A stretch of 64,000 nucleotides of DNA from Mycolicibacterium sp. CBMA 234 (GTDB lineage Bacteria > Actinomycetota > Actinomycetes > Mycobacteriales > Mycobacteriaceae), in NCBI RefSeq assembly GCF_009729415.1, contig NZ_MPKW01000012.1, forward strand, positions 75,472 through 139,471. The letters run 5' to 3'. Made by a program: the position numbers and the translations under genes. Positions 39,448 through 46,760 of the stretch are shown piece by piece. How positions within the stretch are numbered: position 1 is the first letter of the stretch; every line of letters starts with the position of its first letter. The notes under the pieces are model-generated. The model searched no databases and had not been told where the DNA came from. It saw only the letters and a program-made list of their open reading frames with translations.

Positions 39448-40341
39448 ATGCCTATGAAAACCATTGCCCTCGAACTGGTTCCACCGAACGTTGCGCTCGG
39501 ACCTCAGTTTGCGGTCGACGAGGCGCGCAAGGTGCTGTCCAACGCCGCCGCGGTCGGTATTGAGGGCCGGATTCGGCACGTGATGATCCCAGGGATGATC
39601 GAGGAAGACGGCGATCGCCCGGTGGAGATGAAGCCGAAGATGGACGTCCTGGACTTCTGGCAGTTGATGAAGCCGGAGCTGCCAGGCATGCATGGGTTGT
39701 GCACCCAGGTGACGTCGTTCCTGGATCAGGAGGCGCTGGCCAAACGGCTGACGATGTTGCAGGAAGCCGACTTTGACGGCATCGCCTTCGTGGGGGTGCC
39801 GCGCACGATGAGCGACGGTGAGGGCTGCGGCGTGGCGCCGACCGATGCCTTATCGATCTACCGCGATCAGGTGGCCAACCGTGGCGTCATCTTGATCCCG
39901 ACGCGCGACGGCGAACACGGCCGCTTCAGCTTCAAGTGCGACCAGGGCGCGACCTACGGCATGACCCAGCTGCTGTACTCGGACGCCATCGTGGGGTTCT
40001 TGGAGGAGTTTGCCAAAACGACCGAGCACCGGCCCGAGATTCTGCTGTCGTTCGGGTTCATCCCGAAGATGGAGTCCAAGGTCGGCCTGATCAATTGGCT
40101 GATCCAGGATCCGGGCAACCCGGTGGTCGCCGCCGAACAGGAGTTTGTGACGCGGCTGGCCGGGGAGGAACCGGCGGTGAAGCGCCGGCTGATGCTGGAT
40201 CTGTACAAGCGGGTCGTCGACGGTGTTGGGGAATTGGGCTTCCCGATCAGCATTCATCTGGAAGCTGCGTACGGGGTGTCCATGCCGGCGTTCGAGACGT
40301 TCGCCGAGATGCTGGCCTACTGGGCGCCCGACGCCAACTAA
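39448..40341 (+). CDS. Methylenetetrahydrofolate reductase, mycobacterial type
   Basis: A 297-residue protein matching the divergent mycobacterial MTHFR family (M. smegmatis MSMEG_6649/6596, reported to lack flavin). It would make 5-methyl-THF, the methyl donor for MetE. The start MPMKTIALELVPPNVALG and the segments HGLCTQVTSFLDQE and SIHLEAAYGVSMPAF are family features. The ATG at 39448 has GGAG 7 nt upstream; ATG 39433 or 39454 are alternatives. I leave the symbol blank because the protein is not classical MetF. Confidence 0.8.
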   Translation: MPMKTIALELVPPNVALGPQFAVDEARKVLSNAAAVGIEGRIRHVMIPGMIEEDGDRPVEMKPKMDVLDFWQLMKPELPGMHGLCTQVTSFLDQEALAKRLTMLQEADFDGIAFVGVPRTMSDGEGCGVAPTDALSIYRDQVANRGVILIPTRDGEHGRFSFKCDQGATYGMTQLLYSDAIVGFLEEFAKTTEHRPEILLSFGFIPKMESKVGLINWLIQDPGNPVVAAEQEFVTRLAGEEPAVKRRLMLDLYKRVVDGVGELGFPISIHLEAAYGVSMPAFETFAEMLAYWAPDAN

Positions 40342-40346
40342 CTGAC

Positions 40347-40413
40347 CGCCGAAACGGCATTCCAGCAGGGAAAGTACGAGTACGAACCTGCTGGAATGCC
40401 GTTTCGGCGTTTT
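40347..40413 (+). terminator. Long perfect-stem terminator
   Basis: A 23-bp perfect inverted repeat (40347-40369 with 40387-40409) with a 17-nt loop, followed by TTTT. It starts six bases after the reductase stop. The stem is unusually long for a mycobacterial terminator. Confidence 0.9.
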
Positions 40414-40454
40414 GCACTAATGTCGAGTGCGTCAATATTCGGGCCTTGCCGAAC

Positions 40455-40498
40455 CAGTTGGTTTGGATCTACCCTCGATTCAGTATCCAAACCAACTG
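40455..40498. promoter_or_regulatory. 14-bp inverted repeat, probable TetR operator
   Basis: CAGTTGGTTTGGAT (40455-40468) and its exact complement (40485-40498) are separated by 16 bp. The repeat ends 14 bp before the start of the GXWXG gene, whose second downstream neighbour encodes a TetR repressor. Autoregulation of the unit is the natural reading; an attenuator hairpin is the alternative. Confidence 0.65.
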
Positions 40499-40512
40499 AC
40501 TTGGGAGATTCT

Positions 40513-40980
40513 GTGAACGTTGATACCGCGCGTGCCCGCTTCGCTGAGCTCCGGGGTCAGGCGAATGTCGATCCCGCTGAACTCGACGAGATCTGGTCGG
40601 CGTTGGACACCGTCCGTGCCGAGGAGGTGGTGGGGCGCTGGAAGGGCGACGAGTTCCACACCGGGCACAAGATGAACGGCCAGCTTCAGGCGGCACGCTG
40701 GTATGGCAAGTTCTTCGACTCGATCAACGACGTCGAACCGATCGTCTGCTATGACGATGCGGGACAACTGTTTTCGAATCACGAACTGAGTCGTGGCGGA
40801 GCATCGTTGTGGGACATCGAGTTCCGCGGTGAGGTCACCGCGACCATGGTTTACGACGGTCAGCCGGTCTTCGACCATTTCAAGCGGGTCGACGGCGACA
40901 CGCTGATGGGCATCATGAACGGTAAGCGGCAACGTAGCGGCGCCGGCTTTCTGTACTTCATCCTCGAACGCGACGCCTGA
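40513..40980 (+). CDS. GXWXG / DUF4334 domain protein
   Basis: A 155-residue protein with an N-terminal GXWXG domain (GRWKGDEFHTGH) followed by a DUF4334 beta domain (LWDIEFRGEVTATMVYDGQPVFDHF). The fold is lipocalin-like by family, so it may bind a small hydrophobic ligand; no enzymatic residues are recognisable. The GTG at 40513 has GGGAG about 6 nt before it. The tetR gene follows after 30 bp. Confidence 0.8.
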   Translation: MNVDTARARFAELRGQANVDPAELDEIWSALDTVRAEEVVGRWKGDEFHTGHKMNGQLQAARWYGKFFDSINDVEPIVCYDDAGQLFSNHELSRGGASLWDIEFRGEVTATMVYDGQPVFDHFKRVDGDTLMGIMNGKRQRSGAGFLYFILERDA

Positions 40981-41010
40981 CCGTACGCCGGTGTTAGCCT
41001 GTTAGGCGCT

Positions 41011-41598
41011 ATGAGGGCGGCCGGACATGCAACACGTGAGCGCATCATGGTTGCCGCGAAAGCGGAGTTCTCTGCCCTCGGATTTGCCGGTGCGCGGCTG
41101 AATCGTATTGCCGCCGAGGCCAATGCCAGCAAGGAGCGGTTGTACAGCTACTTCTCCAGCAAGCAGAAGCTTTTCGAGGCCGTCGTTGAGCAGTGGGTTC
41201 AGGACGCGCCCTACGACGCGATCTTCAAAGCCGACGATGTGCCCGGCTACACCGTCGCGCTCTTCGATTACATGGTGGCCGACCCGGCCGGCGCCCGGTT
41301 GCAGCGCTGGATCGAGTTGGAGGCCGCCGACGGAATGTTCGGCGACCACGTGCTGCGCCGGATCTTCCAGGCCAAACTGGACCGGATTGCTGAAGCGCAG
41401 CAGACCGGCGTCATCGACCCGTCGTGGCGGCCGATGGACCTGCTGGTGCTGCTCAACGACATGACTTACGCGCTCGCCGCCGGGGGATTCGGCATCGACC
41501 GCATCGTCGATCAACCGCTGTCCGCCGAGACTGTCGCTGTCCGTCGGGCTGCTGCTGTCGAAGCCGCTCGCCGACTGGTGCAGCGGCCCCGGCAGTGA
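41011..41598 (+). CDS. TetR family transcriptional regulator
   Basis: A 195-residue repressor with an N-terminal helix-turn-helix (ATRERIMVAAKAEFSALGFAGARLNRIA, recognition helix near ASKERLYSYFSSK) and a ligand domain unlike its neighbours. Its stop overlaps the FhuF-like GTG (GTGA). It probably controls its own operon through the inverted repeat at 40455-40498. Confidence 0.88.
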   Translation: MRAAGHATRERIMVAAKAEFSALGFAGARLNRIAAEANASKERLYSYFSSKQKLFEAVVEQWVQDAPYDAIFKADDVPGYTVALFDYMVADPAGARLQRWIELEAADGMFGDHVLRRIFQAKLDRIAEAQQTGVIDPSWRPMDLLVLLNDMTYALAAGGFGIDRIVDQPLSAETVAVRRAAAVEAARRLVQRPRQ

Positions 41599-42239
41599 CT
41601 GACCGCCTGGCCGCGTTCGGTCCCTTCTTTGCCGTTGCGCGGCACCATGATTCGCCGGTGGCTCCGTGGCTTCCGATGACCGAACTGATCGGCAATCCGG
41701 ACGTCCTGACCGCCCGCGTCCAGAAGGTCCGGTCTGCGTTGATGGGCAACGGCGAGCCGGAGCTGCGCGTCGTCGCGTCCGTCGCGCACCTGGGACTGGT
41801 GGCGCGGCTGATCGCGCCGATGATCGGTTCCGCCGCGCTCGGGGAACCGGTGTCGTGGTCCGTGGCCGACCTGGCTTGGCAGGACCAGTTGGGTGGACCG
41901 TATCCGCTGACGGTCTCCGCGGCACCAACCGGCGGCCCGCCCGCCGTCGAGGTGCTCACGGCGGCGTTCGAGCGATTCGGCATCAGCCGAAAAGTCTTGT
42001 GGGGCAACGTAGGATCGGCCGCAAACAGTGCGGCCCAGCAGATCAGCCGGGCACGGCCGGATTTGACCGCAGCCGCCCAAGCGGCAGCCGATGTGGTGCT
42101 CGCCGACCCCCGTGTCGACGGGGGAGCGCTGCGCTCGGGGCCGACGTTCCGCAGAAACAGCTGCTGCCTGATCTACCGATTGGCCGGCGACCGAGCGGCC
42201 TGCTGCGGTGACTGTGTGCTCGTCGACTGTTCCGCATGA
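41595..42239 (+). CDS. FhuF-like [2Fe-2S] protein, possible ferric-siderophore reductase
   Basis: A 214-residue protein whose C-terminus has the cysteine motif of FhuF-type ferric reductases: SCCLIYR, then about twelve residues, then CGDC. Spacing is about two residues longer than the usual CC-x10-C-x2-C, and there is an extra cysteine beside the third position. The N-terminal two thirds is a typical helical FhuF-like domain. It would reduce iron in siderophores in the cytosol. Both ends overlap neighbours by 4 nt, so it is strictly coupled to tetR and the cyclotransferase. Confidence 0.75.
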   Translation: MTDRLAAFGPFFAVARHHDSPVAPWLPMTELIGNPDVLTARVQKVRSALMGNGEPELRVVASVAHLGLVARLIAPMIGSAALGEPVSWSVADLAWQDQLGGPYPLTVSAAPTGGPPAVEVLTAAFERFGISRKVLWGNVGSAANSAAQQISRARPDLTAAAQAAADVVLADPRVDGGALRSGPTFRRNSCCLIYRLAGDRAACCGDCVLVDCSA

Positions 42240-42604
42240 CGATTGACCGCCTGTTCGTGTACGGCACGTTGATGCCTGGCCAGACCCGCTGGCCGGCATT
42301 GGCGCCATGGATTGTCGGTTCACCGATACCTGACTCCGTCGTCGGTGAGTTGTTCGATACCGGTTACGGATGGCCAGCCATCGTTGTGCGGCCGGGCGAG
42401 CCGATCGCAGGTTTCACGGTCCTGCTGGCGGCTGACTCTCTGTCAGCGGCGCTCGATGCACTTGACGAAATCGAGGGGACCGACAAGGGCCTCTTCCAGC
42501 GGATTCCAGTCACGACAACTCTGGGTTCCCGCGCATGGATATATCAATGGGCAAGCGCGACAGCACAATTCACGAAGATTGGCAGTTGTGGCGCCGCCCC
42601 GTAG
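42236..42604 (+). CDS. Gamma-glutamylcyclotransferase-fold protein
   Basis: A 122-residue GGCT/AIG2-like protein with the substrate loop VYGTLMPGQ and the acidic site DALDEIEGTD, where the Glu is the family's general acid. Possible reactions are release of 5-oxoproline from gamma-glutamyl amines, or another gamma-glutamyl transfer. It starts inside the FhuF-like stop (ATGA) and converges on lpqF with a 7-bp gap. Confidence 0.85.
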   Translation: MTIDRLFVYGTLMPGQTRWPALAPWIVGSPIPDSVVGELFDTGYGWPAIVVRPGEPIAGFTVLLAADSLSAALDALDEIEGTDKGLFQRIPVTTTLGSRAWIYQWASATAQFTKIGSCGAAP

Positions 42605-42611
42605 TCCAGAA

Positions 42612-43997
42612 CTACTGCACCGGAATCAGATTGAACGCCTGCTTGATGATGCTCAGTAGCCACTGCGCCGCCGTCTGCCCCTTGAATTGCGGCCAGGTCA
42701 GTTGGAAGTTCACCACCCACGGCTGACCGGTGTGGTCGATGGCGTACCAGCTGAAGCCCAGGTCGCCGGGCAGGTTCCCGCCCTTGGCGCCGAGGTACGG
42801 CCACTTGGCGCGGTCCAAATCGATGCCGGCGACTTTCGACATGATGTCGCGTACCGGCGCGGCCGGGCCGACGGCTGCGGCCTGCACCGCGACGTGCTCG
42901 CGGCAGATGTCGGCGGCGCTGCCGTACCACTCGGCCCCGATGCTCGAGGCCGGTGTGCGGGTGCGGTACGGATCCGGCTCGTACGGGCGTGAACTCACCT
43001 GCTGCAGCAGCGCTGTGCGCTGGTCCTTGGTGCCGTTCTTCCACTGGTCCCGGACGTCGGGCTTGCCCCAACCGATCGAGAACAGCTCGTGCATGGTGGG
43101 GTACGGCGTCAGGCTTGCCGGATCGTGATGCCCGGCGACCTCCAGGGCCTCGTCGACCGCGGCGGGACCCACCTTGTTGATCAGCATGTCGGTGGCCATG
43201 TTGTCGCTCACCGAGATCATCTGCTGCGCCGCGTCGCGGACCGTCACTTCTGTGCCGGGGGCCAGATTGTCGAGGCCGGCTGACCCGAGCTTCTTGCCCT
43301 CGGCGGTGACCGTGACCTTGTCGTCCCAGCTGAGGGTGCCGGCCGAGACCGCACGCGCAACGGCAAGCAACACATACAGTTTCATGATCGACGCCAGTGG
43401 CATCGGCTCGTCGACGTTGGTACCGGCGACCTTGACGCACTTGCCGTCGACGACCTTGGCGACCTGATACGAGTAGTGGGCGCCGGACTTAGCGATCTGC
43501 GCATCGACGTCGGCCCAGGACTTCACCGGCGGTGGCACCAGGGTCACTTCAAGCCGGTCGACGGTCCCCTTGCCGTTGACGTGCAGGGCGATGTCCTGGT
43601 TGACGCCATAGGAATTGGTGACGTGCAGCGTCGACTGCCCGGCGCCGATGTCGATCCCGGTGAGCTTGAACGGACGGTCCCACCAGATCCACTTGAGCCG
43701 GTAGGTGATGTCGTCGACCTGGTCAGGTGCGGCCAGCGTTTTGACGCCGGCGGGCTCGATGGACCAGTCCGAATTGAGCATGTCCATGGTCTGTCTGGAC
43801 CGCATGCCCTGCGGGGTGCTCATATCGATCAGCGCGCCGTAGGCAGCGCTCGATGGTGGCGGGGCGGCTGCGGGCGTGCTGCAACCACCCAGGAAGACGA
43901 TGACTGCGCCGGCGGTGGCCAGCGCAGTCCGGGTCTTACGCTTGCTGGCTGGAACCAGCAACGTCCAACACAACCTCGAATTCAAGAAGCGATGCAC
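42612..43997 (-). CDS. lpqF: Lipoprotein LpqF, beta-lactamase-fold serine hydrolase
   Basis: Exported lipoprotein with a class-A beta-lactamase/PBP-like domain. The lipobox ends LGGC at about residue 39; active-site motifs SIMK (SxxK), SDN (VSDNMATD) and KGG (LGAKGGNLPG) are intact. It is longer than true beta-lactamases because of an extra ~120-residue N-terminal domain. It matches Rv3593. The start is uncertain: GTG 43997 overlaps mhuD by 62 nt, and TTG at 43961 would give a more normal signal peptide. Confidence 0.85.
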   Translation of the reverse strand: MHRFLNSRLCWTLLVPASKRKTRTALATAGAVIVFLGGCSTPAAAPPPSSAAYGALIDMSTPQGMRSRQTMDMLNSDWSIEPAGVKTLAAPDQVDDITYRLKWIWWDRPFKLTGIDIGAGQSTLHVTNSYGVNQDIALHVNGKGTVDRLEVTLVPPPVKSWADVDAQIAKSGAHYSYQVAKVVDGKCVKVAGTNVDEPMPLASIMKLYVLLAVARAVSAGTLSWDDKVTVTAEGKKLGSAGLDNLAPGTEVTVRDAAQQMISVSDNMATDMLINKVGPAAVDEALEVAGHHDPASLTPYPTMHELFSIGWGKPDVRDQWKNGTKDQRTALLQQVSSRPYEPDPYRTRTPASSIGAEWYGSAADICREHVAVQAAAVGPAAPVRDIMSKVAGIDLDRAKWPYLGAKGGNLPGDLGFSWYAIDHTGQPWVVNFQLTWPQFKGQTAAQWLLSIIKQAFNLIPVQ

Positions 43998-44253
43998 CAG
44001 TGGCGACCGGGTTGGCGTGCTGCCCGGCGTGTGCTTCGGCGGCCCGGCCGGTGGCCCAGGCTTGGAAGGCCTCGTCGGACTCCCACTGCGTCACCACGAA
44101 GTAGCGGTTCTCGCCCTTGACCGGGCGCAGCAGCTGGAAGCCGAGGAAGCCGGGCTGGTCGTCGACGGAGTGAGCGCGGTTCGCGAACCGCTTCTCCAAT
44201 TCCGGGCCGGCGTTGGGCGGAACTTCGATCGCATTGATCTTCACCACAGGCAT
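43936..44253 (-). CDS. mhuD: Haem-degrading monooxygenase MhuD
   Basis: IsdG-like cytosolic enzyme that opens haem to mycobilin and releases iron. The 105-residue protein is the same length as Rv3592 and keeps the key residues Asn7, Trp66 and His75. The ATG at 44253 starts MPVVKINAIEV; the longer open frame upstream lies in a tandem repeat and is not coding. It overlaps lpqF, as in M. tuberculosis. Confidence 0.96.
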   Translation of the reverse strand: MPVVKINAIEVPPNAGPELEKRFANRAHSVDDQPGFLGFQLLRPVKGENRYFVVTQWESDEAFQAWATGRAAEAHAGQHANPVATGASLLEFEVVLDVAGSSQQA

Positions 44254-44274
44254 GGGGTTCAGGCTACCGCGCTG

Positions 44275-44329
44275 GGCACCGTGCCGGGGGTGCGCGTTAG
44301 GCACCGTGCCGGAGGTGCGAGTTGGGCAC
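44275..44329. repeat. 25-bp tandem repeat in the mhuD/hydrolase divergent region
   Basis: The motif GGCACCGTGCCGG-GGTGCG recurs with a 25-bp period at 44275 and 44300; a partial third copy starts at 44325. It occupies nearly all of the 92-bp gap between the divergent starts, where promoters must lie. Confidence 0.8.
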
Positions 44330-44345
44330 AATGCAGGATGGCTGC

Positions 44346-45104
44346 ATGGCTAATAACCTGCTCACCGCCCGCGGCGGCACGGGCGAGCCGATTGTGCTGG
44401 TGCACGGATTGATGGGCCGCGGTACGACCTGGGACCGGCAGTTGCCCTGGTTGACCGAGTTGGGCGAGGTCTATACCTACGACGCACCCTGGCACCGCGG
44501 CCGCGGGGTCGACGATGCCGAGCCGATCAGTACCGAGCGTTTCGTCGCAGACCTGGCCCAGGCGGTCGAAGAACTGGGCCGTCCGGTGCGGTTGATCGGA
44601 CACTCGATGGGTGGGCTGCACAGTTGGTGCCTGGCCGCGGCCCGTCCGGAGCTGGTCACCGCGCTGGTGGTCGAGGACATGGCGGCGGACTTCGTCGGCT
44701 TCACCATCGGCGCCTGGGAGCCGTGGGCGCACGCCCTTCCGGTCGAATTCGATTCTGCGGAACAGGTTCTCGACATGTTCGGCCCGATCGCCGGCCGGTA
44801 CTTTCTAGAAGCTTTCGACCGCACCGCCACCGGTTGGCAGCTACACGGCGAAGCCGGACGGTGGGTGGCCATCGCCGCTGAATGGGGCACCCGGGACTAC
44901 TGGCATCAGTGGGCTGCGGTGCGGGTGCCGACGCTGCTCATCGAGGCCGGGAACTCAGTGGCGCCGCCCGGGCAAATGCGCAAGATGGCTGAAATCGGCC
45001 ATCAGGCAACGTATTTGGTAGTACCGGGGGCGGGTCACCTGGTGCACGACGACGATCCTGACGCGTACCGACGGGCAGTCGAGGATTTTCTGTTGTCCAA
45101 CTGA
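44346..45104 (+). CDS. Alpha/beta hydrolase (Rv3591c-like)
   Basis: A 252-residue serine hydrolase with the oxyanion motif VLVHGLMGRG, nucleophile elbow GHSMGG and catalytic His in VPGAGHLVHDDDP. Substrate unknown; it matches Rv3591c next to mhuD. The ATG at 44346 was chosen by homology (MANNLLTARGGTG); ATG 44331 and 44322 are in frame but lie in the repeat region. Confidence 0.88.
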   Translation: MANNLLTARGGTGEPIVLVHGLMGRGTTWDRQLPWLTELGEVYTYDAPWHRGRGVDDAEPISTERFVADLAQAVEELGRPVRLIGHSMGGLHSWCLAAARPELVTALVVEDMAADFVGFTIGAWEPWAHALPVEFDSAEQVLDMFGPIAGRYFLEAFDRTATGWQLHGEAGRWVAIAAEWGTRDYWHQWAAVRVPTLLIEAGNSVAPPGQMRKMAEIGHQATYLVVPGAGHLVHDDDPDAYRRAVEDFLLSN

Positions 45105-45305
45105 CTATTCGTAGCGGGACCGGATGGCTGCCAGGTCATGTGCGGCGCGATCGAGGTCGCGGCTGTCACCCACGTCGGTCCAATCAAAATTGCCGAAACC
45201 GTTGCGGGCGCCCGGGTTTCGAGTGATCGCGCTCAATATGGCGGCGATCACGAAAGGGGCGACCATGATCGCGACCATCGCGACCAAGGTCAGGATGGTG
45301 TTCAT
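45105..45305 (-). CDS. Small single-pass membrane protein
   Basis: A 66-residue protein: an N-terminal hydrophobic helix (residues 3-27, LTLVAMVAIMVAPFVIAAIL), then a short soluble tail GNFDWTDVGDSRDLDRAAHDLAAI. I do not recognise a named family; the composition and clean start (ATG 45305) support a real gene. It is the 3' end of a longer open frame whose upstream part is antisense to the regulator and not coding. It abuts the hydrolase stop (tail to tail) and is divergent from the GlxA-type regulator. Confidence 0.65.
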   Translation of the reverse strand: MNTILTLVAMVAIMVAPFVIAAILSAITRNPGARNGFGNFDWTDVGDSRDLDRAAHDLAAIRSRYE

Positions 45306-45377
45306 ACCGATAATTGTCGGTTCGCGGGCAACCGAATAAACAGTGGCAGTACTGACGGCAATCGATAAAATACAGCC

Positions 45378-46349
45378 ATGATCAAGAGTGTCTCGGTGCT
45401 GGTGCTCGACGGGTTGGCGCCGTTCGAGTTCGGTGTGGTGTGCGAGGTGTTCGGCATCGACCGGTCGGCCGACGGGGTGCCGAACTTCGACTTCAAGGTC
45501 TGCGGGCCCGAGCCGGGCCGCCCGGTGCGCACCACTGTCGGCGCCTCGCTGATCCCCGATGACGGGTTTGACCAGCTCATGGGTGCTGATCTGGTGGCCA
45601 TTCCGGCCATCGAGTTTTCTGATTACCCGCAGCCGGCGCTGGACGCCATTCGCAAAGCGGCGGACTCGGGGTCGATCATCCTGACCATCTGTTCGGGCGC
45701 GTTTGTCGCGGGCGCTGCCGGCCTGCTCGATGGCCGGGCGTGCACCACGCACTGGATGCACGCCGATCGCCTGGCCCGCCGTTTCCCGACGGCCCACGTT
45801 GATCGCGATGTGCTCTTCGTCGACGACGGGAATCTGATCACCAGTGCAGGCACGGCTGCGGGGATCGATGCCTGTCTGCACCTGGTGCGTCGTGAGTTGG
45901 GCAGCGAGATCACCAACAAGATCGCCCGCCGCATGGTGGTGCCACCGCAGCGCGACGGTGGTCAGCGCCAGTTCATTGAGCAGCCCATCCCGGTGCGGTG
46001 TTCGGAAGGCTTTGCGCCCCACCTGGATTGGATTCTGACCAACCTGCGCCATCCGCATACAGTGGACAGCCTGGCAAAGCGGGCCAGCATGTCCGGCCGT
46101 ACTTTCGCGCGGCGTTTCGTCGAGGAGACCGGCCGGACACCCATGCAATGGGTGACCGACCAGCGGGTGCTGTTCGCCCGCCGGCTCCTTGAGGAGACAG
46201 ACCTCGATGTGGACCGGGTGGCCGACAAGGCCGGATTTGGTACCGCCACCTTGCTGCGGCACCATTTCCGGCGCGTTGTCGGTGTCAACCCGTCCGACTA
46301 TCGGCGGCGCTTCGCGTGTCCTGGTTCTGCTTGCGCCGCAACGGAATAA
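45378..46349 (+). CDS. GlxA family AraC-type transcriptional regulator
   Basis: A 323-residue regulator with an N-terminal DJ-1/PfpI-like class I glutamine amidotransferase domain (cysteine elbow LTICSGAFVAGAAGLLDG) and a C-terminal AraC double helix-turn-helix (SLAKRASMSGRTFARRF, then VADKAGFGTATLLRHHFRRVVG). The target genes are unknown; the divergent small membrane protein is one candidate. Confidence 0.88.
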   Translation: MIKSVSVLVLDGLAPFEFGVVCEVFGIDRSADGVPNFDFKVCGPEPGRPVRTTVGASLIPDDGFDQLMGADLVAIPAIEFSDYPQPALDAIRKAADSGSIILTICSGAFVAGAAGLLDGRACTTHWMHADRLARRFPTAHVDRDVLFVDDGNLITSAGTAAGIDACLHLVRRELGSEITNKIARRMVVPPQRDGGQRQFIEQPIPVRCSEGFAPHLDWILTNLRHPHTVDSLAKRASMSGRTFARRFVEETGRTPMQWVTDQRVLFARRLLEETDLDVDRVADKAGFGTATLLRHHFRRVVGVNPSDYRRRFACPGSACAATE

Positions 46350-46352
46350 CTA

Positions 46353-46691
46353 TTACTGCGGTCGGCAGGACACGTTCACGTACACAGTGTCGAACTGCCC
46401 GGAATCGATCCGGTGGCCCTTGCTGTCGAAGTTGGTGCCGGACAACCCGTGTACATCGGTGACCGAGCACTGCGACAGCGGCGCCGTGGTGTTCGCGTTG
46501 AGTTGGACGTGATAGCCGCGGGCCTGCAGCTCGTTGACGGTATCGACGGCTGAGCCGCCGCCGGTCGGTAGTGCCGTGCTTACTGCAGGCGCGATGAGTG
46601 CAGTGGTGAATACGGCTGCCGCGGCTCCTGCGATGACGAGGCCGCGACGGTAGTTTGCTTTCTGTTCACTTTGAATTCGGGAAGCGGTCAT
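46353..46691 (-). CDS. Small secreted mycobacterial protein
   Basis: A 112-residue protein with a Sec signal peptide (basic NYRRG, then LVIAGAAAAVFTTALIAPAV, probable cleavage near STALP). The mature domain of about 70 residues contains two cysteines (SQCSV and VSCRP) likely to form a disulfide. It looks like a family of short exported mycobacterial proteins (DVHGLSGTNFDSKG motif) of unknown role. It is convergent with the GlxA-type regulator. Confidence 0.75.
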   Translation of the reverse strand: MTASRIQSEQKANYRRGLVIAGAAAAVFTTALIAPAVSTALPTGGGSAVDTVNELQARGYHVQLNANTTAPLSQCSVTDVHGLSGTNFDSKGHRIDSGQFDTVYVNVSCRPQ

Positions 46692-46760
46692 ACTTCCGTT
46701 GTAATCGAGGTTTTGGGCCAGTGGGGCTGACTCATACCGTTCTCATGGAAACGACGTGGG

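Noticed and set aside
44275..44329. Possible CRISPR remnant
   Set aside because: Units are contiguous with no unique spacers, and only about two copies exist; it is a tandem repeat.
44254..44331. Extra 26 residues at the MhuD N-terminus
   Set aside because: They are encoded by the tandem repeat, and the 105-residue form matches the known enzyme exactly.
45306..46265. Upstream part of a long minus-strand frame ending in the small membrane protein
   Set aside because: Antisense to the GlxA-type regulator and without homology; only the last 66 codons look like a real protein.
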